From an uncultured Alistipes sp. (GTDB taxonomy: Bacteria > Bacteroidota > Bacteroidia > Bacteroidales > Rikenellaceae), in assembly GCA_944321175.1 (NCBI GenBank), contig CALUKI010000010.1, positions 33,481 to 97,480 on the forward strand: a stretch of DNA of 64,000 nucleotides, in the 5' to 3' direction. Below, piece after piece: positions 28,291-35,770 of the stretch (position 1 is the first letter of the stretch; each line of letters opens with the position of its first letter). The position numbers were made by a program, and so were the translations under genes. The notes under the pieces are model-generated. The model was given only the letters and a program-made list of their open reading frames with translations, ran no database searches and was not told the origin of the DNA.

Positions 28291-29022
28291 ATGCAACTCT
28301 TTTACGCACCCGACATCGTTCCGCCGCTCTACACGCTCAGCGAGGAGGAGTCGAAACACTGCATCCGTGTTCTGCGGCTTCAGTGCGGCGACACGCTTCA
28401 CCTGACCGACGGACTGGGCACGCTCTACCGCTGCCGCATCGAGGAGGAGAATGCCAAACGGTGCACGGTCCGTGTCGTGGAGAGCCTCGCCGAGTTCGGG
28501 CGCATGCCCTACCGCCTGACGATGGCCGTCGCGCCGACAAAAAACATCGAGCGGTTCGAATGGTTTCTCGAAAAGGCCACCGAGATCGGCGTCAGCGAGA
28601 TCGTGCCGCTCGACTGCGACCATTCGGAGCGTCACGTCCTGAAGCGCGACCGTGCACAAAGGGTCGTCGTGGCGGCAATGAAGCAGTCGCTCAAAACCTA
28701 TTGTCCGGAGTTGCAGCCGCTCACGCCGTTACGCGAACTCCTCGCCCGCCCCTTCGACGGACGTCGGTTCATCGCCCACTGCGATACGCCGCGCACGGCC
28801 AGGCACTACCTTCCGGCAGCACTCCGCCCCGGTGAAAACCTGCAGGTTCTCATCGGCCCCGAAGGGGACTTTTCGCCTGCCGAAATCGACGCGGCCCTTG
28901 CCGCCGGATTCGAAGAGGTCACCCTCGGCGAACAACGGCTGCGGACGGAGACAGCAGCAGTCGTTGCAACGGTCATGGCCGCCGTCTGCAACCGGATGGC
29001 TGCCGGGAACGGGCAGGCATGA
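28291..29022 (+). CDS. rsmE: 16S rRNA (uracil1498-N3)-methyltransferase
   Basis: A 243-residue SPOUT-fold methyltransferase that modifies U1498 near the ribosomal decoding site. The N-terminal PUA-like domain is present (LSEEESKHCIRVLRLQCGD). The SPOUT core has KATEIGVSEIVPL, VLIGPEGDFSPAEID and LGEQRLRTETAA, the knot and SAM-binding motifs. The length is typical. The -7 element TAACTTTG at 28258-28265 predicts a leader of about 20 nt. The minus-strand -33 TTG for the divergent gene lies inside the first codons of rsmE. Confidence 0.95.
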   Translation: MQLFYAPDIVPPLYTLSEEESKHCIRVLRLQCGDTLHLTDGLGTLYRCRIEEENAKRCTVRVVESLAEFGRMPYRLTMAVAPTKNIERFEWFLEKATEIGVSEIVPLDCDHSERHVLKRDRAQRVVVAAMKQSLKTYCPELQPLTPLRELLARPFDGRRFIAHCDTPRTARHYLPAALRPGENLQVLIGPEGDFSPAEIDAALAAGFEEVTLGEQRLRTETAAVVATVMAAVCNRMAAGNGQA

Positions 29023-29171
29023 AAAAATGTCGGGGAGAGGCCATCGTCCGCACCGGCAAGCAGCCGGAACAGCCCGCCGCATTCCCGCGGCGCGGACACC
29101 GCACAGCAGCAGGCTCCGGCACTGGAACGGAAAAGCGGTTGAATTGAAACAGAAAAGCATCACAGAGCGTT

Positions 29172-29717
29172 ATGACAACCACACTGTTTACCCTGTTCCG
29201 ATCGTTCTTCAAGATCGGACTTTTCACCTTCGGCGGAGGCTATGCCATGATTCCGCTGATCGAGGCCGAGATCATCGACCGCCGCAAATGGCTGGCCCGC
29301 GATGAATTTCTGGAGCTGCTGACGCTGGCGCAATCGGCGCCGGGGCCCATTGCAATCAACACGTCGGTATTCATCGGCTACAAGGTGCGCGGCATCCGCG
29401 GAGCCGCCGCTTCGGCACTGGGCGCCGTCATGCCGTCGTTTCTGACCATCCTCACAATCGCCGTCTTCTTTGCCGAGGTACGCCACAACGCCGTGGTCGA
29501 TGCCGCGTTCAAGGGAATGCGGCCGGCCGTTGTTGCCCTGATCGTCGTCCCGACCCTCTCGCTGGCACGCGGCATGCATCCGGCCCTGATCGGCGTGGTG
29601 ATTCTCTCGGCGCTTGCCGTCTGGTGGTTCGGATTCTCGCCGATCTATCTGCTTGTCGCCGGCGCCGCAGCCGGAATCCTCTGGGCAACCCGCATACGGA
29701 AGGAGGTGCGGCGATGA
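29172..29717 (+). CDS. Chromate transporter subunit, short-chain CHR protein 1
   Basis: A 181-residue membrane protein with one CHR domain. Signature residues are FKIGLFTFGGGYAMIPLIE, and then AQSAPGPIAINTSVFIGYK. Short-chain CHR proteins work as pairs of half-size subunits, unlike the single long ChrA. They are annotated as chromate exporters, but the physiological substrate in gut-type anaerobes is uncertain. The stop overlaps the next start (ATGA at 29714-29717), indicating translational coupling. Confidence 0.9.
   Translation: MTTTLFTLFRSFFKIGLFTFGGGYAMIPLIEAEIIDRRKWLARDEFLELLTLAQSAPGPIAINTSVFIGYKVRGIRGAAASALGAVMPSFLTILTIAVFFAEVRHNAVVDAAFKGMRPAVVALIVVPTLSLARGMHPALIGVVILSALAVWWFGFSPIYLLVAGAAAGILWATRIRKEVRR
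29701..29706 (+). promoter_or_regulatory. Shine-Dalgarno AGGAGG deciding the start of the second CHR subunit
   Basis: AGGAGG lies 7 nt before ATG 29714. Strong Shine-Dalgarno sites are uncommon in Bacteroidota, so this one helps fix the start over the upstream in-frame ATG at 29624. Confidence 0.6.
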
Positions 29718-30292
29718 TCTACCTCCAGCTCTTCATCAGCTATCTGAAAATCGGATTTTTCGGATTCGGCGGCGGTTATGCCATGCTCTCGCTCATCCAG
29801 AACGAGGTGGTCGTACAACACGCATGGATGACCAATACGACCTTTACGGACATCGTAGCCGTTTCGCAGATGACCCCCGGACCGATCGCCATCAATTCGG
29901 CCACCTATGTCGGCTACACGGTGGGGGCACAGGGAGGTCTCGGCTGCTGGGGCGGCATTCTGGGATCGGTCATTGCCACCATTGCGGTCTGCCTGCCGTC
30001 GTTGACGGTCATGCTGCTGCTTACGCGGTTCTTCCTCAAGTTGAAAGGGAACCGCTATATCGAGGGGGCGATGGCCGGCATGAAACCCGTCGTCATCGGG
30101 ATGATCGGGGCGGCGGCGCTGCTGCTGATCTTTCCGTCGTCGGACGAAGGGGCCAGCTTCATCGACGGCTGGAGCTGGGTGCTGTTCGGGCTCTGCATCG
30201 TCGGTTCGCTCCGCAAGTGGAATCCCATTCTGCTGATCGTACTCTCGGCCGTCGCAGGCATCGCCATCTACTACGTCCCGACAGTGATCTGA
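29714..30292 (+). CDS. Chromate transporter subunit, short-chain CHR protein 2
   Basis: A 192-residue partner of the preceding subunit. FISYLKIGFFGFGGGYAML and SQMTPGPIAINSATYVGY are the CHR signatures, in the same order as in subunit 1. About six hydrophobic segments are visible. The start at 29714 follows an AGGAGG site and overlaps the previous stop by 4 nt. In paired CHR transporters the two halves insert with opposite topology; that is family knowledge and is not shown here. Confidence 0.9.
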   Translation: MIYLQLFISYLKIGFFGFGGGYAMLSLIQNEVVVQHAWMTNTTFTDIVAVSQMTPGPIAINSATYVGYTVGAQGGLGCWGGILGSVIATIAVCLPSLTVMLLLTRFFLKLKGNRYIEGAMAGMKPVVIGMIGAAALLLIFPSSDEGASFIDGWSWVLFGLCIVGSLRKWNPILLIVLSAVAGIAIYYVPTVI

Positions 30293-30383
30293 CCGGCAGG
30301 GCCCCACTCCACAGACAACAGACACCGCACCCCGTCGCATGACAGGGTGCGTATCGTCTTACGACAGGGGCGTCCGGCGCGGA

Positions 30384-30671
30384 CTACATGGCAACGAGCA
30401 CTCCTCCGGCGAGCACCAAGAAGAGGAATGCGACCAGAAAGAGCAGGCCCAGAATGCCCAGCGACGTTCCGATACACCCCAGTCCGCGATCGGCGCCGGC
30501 CGGCAGCGGATCGGAAACCAACGTAATGAGAAGCCCCACAAGGGGTGTAAACAGGAGGCTTGCCAGAAAAGCCCAGCCGAAACCGATGCGGCGCTTGCTG
30601 CCGATCAGTCCCACGAGTACCGAGAGGAAACAGCCCGACATGAGGCCGAAAAGAAGCGCAAGAAAAGACAT
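30384..30671 (-). CDS. Small membrane protein of unknown function
   Basis: A 95-residue protein with three hydrophobic segments (FLALLFGLMSGCFLSVLVGL; GFGWAFLASLLFTPLVGLLI; LGILGLLFLVAFLFLVLAGG). I do not recognise a named family. I chose ATG 30671 because it begins directly at the first helix; an in-frame ATG at 30728 would add 19 residues. It follows the methyltransferase gene on the same strand after a 72-nt gap and converges on the chromate transporter genes. Confidence 0.65.
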   Translation of the reverse strand: MSFLALLFGLMSGCFLSVLVGLIGSKRRIGFGWAFLASLLFTPLVGLLITLVSDPLPAGADRGLGCIGTSLGILGLLFLVAFLFLVLAGGVLVAM

Positions 30672-30743
30672 AACGACAAATTTCAGGAAGTTAAGGATCC
30701 GGCATGCCCGATACGACCTGTCGGACACAGCCGTCCGAAAATA

Positions 30744-31631
30744 TCATCTGACCAAACGGTAATAGATGCCCAAAGGCAGTTGCTTGCCGAAGGGATCTTC
30801 GAAATAGAGTTCTCCGCAGGCTTCGTGCGCCGGAGTGCCGAACGCCTGCCGCATGGCGGTTCGTGCAAGGAGCGCGGAAAGCCCCATCGAATAGAGGTTG
30901 AGCACGACGAAAGCCCCCTCATCCGGAGCAAGCAGCCGCGCACAGCAGTCGAGCATCTGTCCGATGTGCTCCTCCAGAATCCACTTTTCGCCGGCGGCGC
31001 CGCGGCCGTATGCCGGCGGATCGAGGATGATTCCGTCGTAACGGTTTTCGCGCCGCACTTCGCGCCGCACGAATTTGAGAGCATCCTCCACGATCCAGCG
31101 CACACCGTCCAGCCCGCTCGACTCCATGTTCTCGCGGGCCCACGTCACAACGGGCTTTACCGAATCGACATGCGTCACATCGGCTCCGGCGGCGCGCGCG
31201 GCAAGCGTTGCACCGCCCGTATAGGCAAAAAGATTCAGCACGCGCGGCACGGCGCCCTTCCCTGCCAACGACCGGCAGCGGTCGTAGATAAAGTCCCAGT
31301 TCGCGGCCTGTTCGGGGAAGATCCCGACATGCTTGAACGACGTAAGCCCCAGACGCATCGTCAGATGCATTCCTTCATGCTCGTAGCGCACCGTCCAGCG
31401 GTCGGGCGTGCGGGGCCGAAGCCTCCACACGCCGCGTTCGTCGCTGCGGGCATCGCGCAGAAACGCGGCATCTGCACGGCGCACCCACTCCCCGTCGTCG
31501 AGCGACGGCCGCCAAATGGCCTGCGGCTCCGGACGGCGTGTGACATAAGGGCCGAAACGTTCGAGTTTCTCGAAGTTGCCGGAGTCGAGAAGTTCATAAT
31601 CGGCAAAACAAGGCGTAAGCGGTTCGTTCAT
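30744..31631 (-). CDS. Class I SAM-dependent methyltransferase, RlmI/RlmK-like catalytic domain
   Basis: A 295-residue methyltransferase resembling the catalytic half of 23S rRNA cytosine or guanine methyltransferases but without the N-terminal PUA domain. The SAM-binding motif is LNLFAYTGGATLAARAAGA, the acidic motif II is VTHVDSVKP, and the catalytic motif is ILDPPAYGRG. The RNA target is inferred from the family. It starts 9 nt after the stop of the U32 gene, another likely rRNA-modification protein, so the two probably form one transcript. Confidence 0.85.
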   Translation of the reverse strand: MNEPLTPCFADYELLDSGNFEKLERFGPYVTRRPEPQAIWRPSLDDGEWVRRADAAFLRDARSDERGVWRLRPRTPDRWTVRYEHEGMHLTMRLGLTSFKHVGIFPEQAANWDFIYDRCRSLAGKGAVPRVLNLFAYTGGATLAARAAGADVTHVDSVKPVVTWARENMESSGLDGVRWIVEDALKFVRREVRRENRYDGIILDPPAYGRGAAGEKWILEEHIGQMLDCCARLLAPDEGAFVVLNLYSMGLSALLARTAMRQAFGTPAHEACGELYFEDPFGKQLPLGIYYRLVR

Positions 31632-31640
31632 ATCTCGTAG

Positions 31641-33443
31641 TTAACGTTCATCGATCAGTTTCATTTCACAGCGGGCACAGTCGAACTGCAAACGGTAGCG
31701 GCGCGCACCGCGCACCAGATAGAGTTCCTCACGCAACGGCGTCCCTTCACGCAGACAGGCGCCGATCTCGCGACGGATGCAGTAGGCCGTGCGCATCACG
31801 CAACGCCCTGACATCGTCGGCGAAAGGTCCAGACCGCGTTCGATCCGCTCCACCCCGTGATCACGGTAAAAACGTTCGGCCGCACGGTTCGTAACGTTCC
31901 CGTCACCGGAGAGTTCCCGCTTCGGGAACCGCGCTTCGGGATCTTCGGGCAGGATCCGGTGCGGGAAAACCCGTCCGATACGCCGGTTCCGCAACGTCTC
32001 CAATGCTTCGCGGCGAAGCTCCCCGACAAGCGACAAGGGAACAAAGCGCTCTCCGCCCGTCACCTCGACGCTCCGCACGGCAAACGGCGTGTCACCGCTT
32101 CGGGCCGCCTGCGTCCGCAAGGCTTCTGTCGTCCGTTCGGGGTCACGCGCCGCCCCGAACACCCCCATGCGGGAGGCTTCGGCCGACAAACCCTCGCAAT
32201 CGACATAACGGAGCGTCACCCGCTCCCCTGTAATCTCCAACCGTGCGTCGGCTGCAATCACACGCCGCATGCGGCTGTGTTCGAGCTGTTGCCGGAACCG
32301 GTTGTCGGAATTGCGGTAGATCTCCGCCCCCTGCCGGAACGTGTCGAGCATGCGGTTGGGCGTCACCCGCCGTCCCGCGACCGAATTGACGTTCGTACCG
32401 TCATTGCCGGCACAGATTCCGTCGCCCGCGGCAAGCGCCGCATCACGGTCAAGGAGAAAACTTCCACCCTCGCAGCGCGCGATCCGGCCCACGAAGGCTC
32501 CGACGGATTTGGGGGTATCGAACGATGCCACACCGGCACGGCGTCCGTCAAAGAAATACTCCGACTCGCCGCGCGTGAAGCTCTTCGACGGATCGGGAGC
32601 AAAGTCCGGCAGGGACTCGCCCACCGACGAACGGCAGCAGTCGCCGCGCACGGCGATCAATCGATCGAGCTGCTGTCGATAATAGGCCACCACGTTGCGG
32701 ATATAGCCCGCGTCCTTGAGCCGCCCCTCGATCTTGAAGGAGGTTACACCGGCCTCGACCAGATCATTCAAGCGTTGCGACAGATTCAGGTCCCGCACTG
32801 AAAGCAGGTGTTTCCCCCGCACGATGCAGCGGCCCGACGCTCCGACCAGGTCGTAGGTCAGCCGGCACGGCTGGCTGCACTCTCCGCGGTTTCCGCTGCG
32901 CGACGACATCGAACGCGACAGATAGCACTGTCCGCTGTACCCTACACAGATCGCGCCATGCACGAAACACTCCACTTCGGCCGGCGTCGCACGGCAGACG
33001 GCCCGTATTTCGTCGATCGACAACGCCCGTTCGAGAATCACGCGGGCGAATCCGCACTGCGACAGGAAGCGGGCCATTTCGGGGGTACGGATCGCCGTCT
33101 GGGTCGAGGCATGGAGTTCGACGGGGAGATTCATGCGCCGCAGAGCCATATCCTGCACGATCAGCGCATCGACGCCGGCAGCAATCAACTCGCGGGCCTG
33201 CCGTTCGGCCGTTTCCAGTTCATCATCGTAAAGCAGCGTATTGAGCGCAGCATGGACACGCACGCCGTACAGATGGGCATACTCCACCACACGACGGATC
33301 TCCCCGACCGTATTTCCGGCAGCATGACGCGCACCGAAGCGTGCACCTCCGATATAGACGGCATCGGCACCTGCATCGACCGCAGCCGCAGCCGCGGCGT
33401 AATCCCGTGCGGGAGCCAACAATTCGAGTCGTTTCAATGTCAT
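31641..33443 (-). CDS. U32-family protein with DUF3656, RlhA-like
   Basis: A 600-residue protein. The N-terminal U32 barrel starts LELLAPARDYAAAAAAVDAG and carries the family signature ECFVHGAICVGYSGQCYLS with conserved cysteines. GNRGECSQPCR follows, giving the Cys set that binds an iron-sulfur cluster in characterised members. The C-terminal half fits the DUF3656 architecture of E. coli RlhA, which hydroxylates C2501 of 23S rRNA; older annotations call the family collagenase-like peptidases. The start at 33443 (MTLKRLELL) was chosen over 33527 because the promoter -7 element (33497-33504) lies inside the longer version. Confidence 0.88.
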   Translation of the reverse strand: MTLKRLELLAPARDYAAAAAAVDAGADAVYIGGARFGARHAAGNTVGEIRRVVEYAHLYGVRVHAALNTLLYDDELETAERQARELIAAGVDALIVQDMALRRMNLPVELHASTQTAIRTPEMARFLSQCGFARVILERALSIDEIRAVCRATPAEVECFVHGAICVGYSGQCYLSRSMSSRSGNRGECSQPCRLTYDLVGASGRCIVRGKHLLSVRDLNLSQRLNDLVEAGVTSFKIEGRLKDAGYIRNVVAYYRQQLDRLIAVRGDCCRSSVGESLPDFAPDPSKSFTRGESEYFFDGRRAGVASFDTPKSVGAFVGRIARCEGGSFLLDRDAALAAGDGICAGNDGTNVNSVAGRRVTPNRMLDTFRQGAEIYRNSDNRFRQQLEHSRMRRVIAADARLEITGERVTLRYVDCEGLSAEASRMGVFGAARDPERTTEALRTQAARSGDTPFAVRSVEVTGGERFVPLSLVGELRREALETLRNRRIGRVFPHRILPEDPEARFPKRELSGDGNVTNRAAERFYRDHGVERIERGLDLSPTMSGRCVMRTAYCIRREIGACLREGTPLREELYLVRGARRYRLQFDCARCEMKLIDER

Positions 33444-33496
33444 TGTCTCAACCTCATTCGACGGATTTCTCTCGATAAAAGGAGAGTCCGTCATGA

Positions 33497-33527
33497 CAAA
33501 GATACGCAAAGTCGAGAGCAGAAGCAA
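33497..33527 (-). promoter_or_regulatory. Promoter of the U32 gene: TTG-N20-TATCTTTG inside a dispersed repeat
   Basis: On the minus strand TTG (33527-33525), 20 nt, then TATCTTTG (33504-33497). It predicts a leader of about 47 nt. The surrounding sequence belongs to the promoter-bearing repeat family also found near 44.9 and 60.1 kb. Confidence 0.75.
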
Positions 33528-33560
33528 GCGCCGGCTTGATTATGCCGAACGGGAGTATCT
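33497..33560 (-). repeat. Promoter-bearing dispersed repeat, diverged copy upstream of the U32 gene
   Basis: The first ~30 nt of this copy match the unit upstream of mtlA (CAAAGATACG, AAAGTCGAG, GCAGAA), and the far end matches too (GCCGA...GGAGTATCT). The central hairpin differs in sequence (CAAGC...GCTTG) but sits at the same place. A second TATCTTTG lies just beyond, at 33572-33579. Confidence 0.65.
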
Positions 33561-33584
33561 TCGGCGTCAGCCAAAGATAACGAA

Positions 33585-33619
33585 AAAAGCGGCGGTACGG
33601 TATACGCATCGCCGCTTTT
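33585..33619. terminator. 10-bp inverted repeat with A/T flanks, possible terminator
   Basis: Arms AAAAGCGGCG (33585-33594) and CGCCGCTTTT (33610-33619) pair perfectly around a 15-nt loop. It stands between the PLC-operon terminator and the U32 promoter and could insulate the two. Confidence 0.45.
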
Positions 33620-33665
33620 CGCCCGCAACCGCCGCCCGTGCGGAACCGGAGCCGCGCCGCAGGGT

Positions 33666-33697
33666 AAAAAAAGAGGAGCTCCCTTGCTCGGCTCCCC
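33666..33697 (-). terminator. Intrinsic terminator of the fimbrillin/PLC operon
   Basis: On the minus strand GGGGAGC (33697-33691) pairs with GCTCCTC (33679-33673) with one mismatch and is followed by seven Ts (33672-33666). It lies 34 nt after the PLC-domain lipoprotein stop. Confidence 0.65.
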
Positions 33698-33730
33698 GGA
33701 AACAACACACACATGACACCTGTCCGCAGG

Positions 33731-35518
33731 CTAACGGACGCAAGGGAGATGACAGTAGAAATTCTGGTCGATGACCGCACGCAGCAACTCGTCGCCCGAG
33801 ACATCCGTATCGCCCGCAAAATCCATCATCACGACGCCCGTACAACCGGGATGCGCTTTGAGATAGTCGCAGGTGGCGGGATTGAGCGTCCGTGCGTTCG
33901 ACTCCGGAGTCGTAAAGACGGCCGTCGCCAAGCTCGTGAAGTTGAAGAGCCACTCCGACTCCGCCTTTTCACGCGCCTTGTCCAGATAGGCGATGATCGC
34001 ATTCTTCTTGTTGTCGATACCGGTCGTACCTCCGTACTTATCCTGAATGAAGAGTTTCGCGGAAGCCGAACCGTTGACGATCGACGAAATTTGATCGGTC
34101 ACATCGTCCTGCCACGAGGCGATCTTCCCGCCGACGAGCGCACCGTCGTAATCGCTGCGGGTGAGCACGAGTATCTTGCCGCGCAGTTCGCCCAGCGTCA
34201 GATCGGGCCGGAAATCGACGAAACGGTCGCGGTAGGCGCTCGACGAATTGAGGTAGTCGCCCATGCGCGAACGGAACGTCGCATCGTTGCCCGCATCGCC
34301 CTGCCGCTGCATCTGGACGATGCAGCCCTCCGAAGGACAGGCCGCCAAGTAACGATCCATCGCCGCGATGGCCTCATCGAACGTCACGCCGGTCGATGTC
34401 CCGTGGTAGATCATCAGATCGTCGGTACCCGTCGGACGCAGGTCGAAGCACCGCACGCCGGCGTTCAACTGCGCTCCCAAACTGAGGCTCTGACATTTCG
34501 ACCAAAGGTTGAGCGTCGAGGTCGCCGCATCGTGCGTGCCGGGAATCGACAGTGCCGAAAGCAGCGCATCGTCGGGCAGATAGCTCATCCACGAAGCATA
34601 GAGCTTCCTGCGTGCGGCGTCGTTCATAGCCGGCAGCGCACCCAGCTCGATCGCATAGCGTTTGCCGCCCACGAGCGGCTCGGCGCAACTCCGCCCTGCA
34701 ACGCCGGCGGCCGTCACCACGTCGACCCGCAGTCCGACGAAAGAGCTCTGCGACAGCACGACGGCAATCGCACGGCAACTCTCGCCCGCGGCGAGTTTCA
34801 CGCCCGGTGTTCCGTCGGACTGCAACATCCGCACGGCCACGACATTCGATCCACCGTCGACCCTGCCGAGACGGTCGGCTCCGAGATCGTAGACGAACGT
34901 CCCCGCCAGTTTCTCGCCTGCCTGCGTCGAACGCACCACAATCTGCCGCACCTCGGTCGCCTCGGACGCCGCGAACGAGATGTCGAGCAGCGTCACGACC
35001 GGCCGGAAATGCAACGTCACGACCGAAGACTCGGGCGAGATTCCCTCTTCGGCAGAAGCCAGATAGAGCAGCGCCGGATCGAGGAGGCCGTCGCGGCACT
35101 CCTGCACCGAAGGGAGCGACGCCTTCACGGTACCGTCTCCCGATATTTCAAGATCGGGAGCGTCCGCAGGCGAAAAGGCGTAGAAATCGTGCAGACCTTC
35201 GCCCCACTGCTGCAAATCCCCCGAGCCGAACGAGGCCGAAACGGAAAATTCGTCGGGACACGTCAGCACATAGCGCCCCACGGAGGGCGTAGCCTGCGCA
35301 CAAACGACCGACACGGCGTCGCCGTCGCACCAATAGACCGGCACCTTTCCGTCGGCGGGATCGCCCGGTACAGCGCGCGTGGCATCGTCGCACCTCCCTT
35401 CGAAACGAATCGCCCGACCGGCGTCGGCACTGAAATCGACATCGACCGCATCACGGGAACATCCCGTGGACGCGATCGCCAACCCGAACAAAGAAAAAGC
35501 AACTATTCCGTATCTCAT
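33731..35518 (-). CDS. Lipoprotein joining a fimbrillin-like N-terminal region to a PI-PLC-type phosphodiesterase domain
   Basis: A 595-residue predicted surface lipoprotein (signal FGLAIASTGC, lipidated Cys20). Residues ~30-290 read like a fimbrillin/Mfa-type beta region: RAIRFEG, DGDAVSVVCA, FRPVVTLLDISF. Residues ~300-595 form a PI-PLC X-type domain with both candidate catalytic histidines, His329 in SIPGTHDAAT and His372 in MIYHGTS. The domain normally cleaves phosphatidylinositol or GPI-type phosphodiesters. The arrangement suggests an anchored enzyme facing host or dietary inositol lipids, which is inference. The start at 35518 lies 1 nt after the stop of the 65-aa gene, so the two are translationally coupled. 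Confidence 0.85.
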   Translation of the reverse strand: MRYGIVAFSLFGLAIASTGCSRDAVDVDFSADAGRAIRFEGRCDDATRAVPGDPADGKVPVYWCDGDAVSVVCAQATPSVGRYVLTCPDEFSVSASFGSGDLQQWGEGLHDFYAFSPADAPDLEISGDGTVKASLPSVQECRDGLLDPALLYLASAEEGISPESSVVTLHFRPVVTLLDISFAASEATEVRQIVVRSTQAGEKLAGTFVYDLGADRLGRVDGGSNVVAVRMLQSDGTPGVKLAAGESCRAIAVVLSQSSFVGLRVDVVTAAGVAGRSCAEPLVGGKRYAIELGALPAMNDAARRKLYASWMSYLPDDALLSALSIPGTHDAATSTLNLWSKCQSLSLGAQLNAGVRCFDLRPTGTDDLMIYHGTSTGVTFDEAIAAMDRYLAACPSEGCIVQMQRQGDAGNDATFRSRMGDYLNSSSAYRDRFVDFRPDLTLGELRGKILVLTRSDYDGALVGGKIASWQDDVTDQISSIVNGSASAKLFIQDKYGGTTGIDNKKNAIIAYLDKAREKAESEWLFNFTSLATAVFTTPESNARTLNPATCDYLKAHPGCTGVVMMDFAGDTDVSGDELLRAVIDQNFYCHLPCVR

Positions 35519-35519
35519 A

Positions 35520-35717
35520 TCAATCCCAATCGCTGAGGTCAGGGGCTCCGCCGTCGTCGAAACCGTCGGAGACGAATTCATCTTCATCGTCGAAATAGGA
35601 CGCGGCGAAACCGCGTTCCGCCGCCACGGCCAGATTCGTCAGGCAGGGCGGCACGTAACAATCGAGCGGACGGCGGGGAAGGGAATCGCAACCGTCATTG
35701 AGTATGGATTTCATCAT
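35520..35717 (-). CDS. Small acidic protein with E-R-GFAAS motif (65 aa)
   Basis: A 65-residue protein of unknown function. The N-terminal half is ordinary and includes four cysteines. The second half has VAAERGFAAS followed by a strongly acidic tail ending in DWD. A VP-(10-11 residues)-E[ER]GFA[AL]S pattern is shared with the 48-aa protein at the head of the same operon. Coding is supported by the shared motif, by the 1-nt spacing to the PLC-domain gene and by 53-nt spacing to the fimbrillin-like gene. ATG 35714 is an equally possible start. No signal peptide is evident. Confidence 0.7.
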   Translation of the reverse strand: MMKSILNDGCDSLPRRPLDCYVPPCLTNLAVAAERGFAASYFDDEDEFVSDGFDDGGAPDLSDWD

Positions 35718-35770
35718 AAAATAATTAATCCGGGGAGGGCGTCGGCCGACGCCCTCCCCGGATTTCGATA

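Noticed and set aside
31641..33443. Collagenase-like secreted protease
   Set aside because: The U32 label is historical. The Cys-rich motifs, the DUF3656 half and the neighbouring RNA methyltransferase fit an RNA-modifying RlhA-like protein better, and there is no signal peptide.
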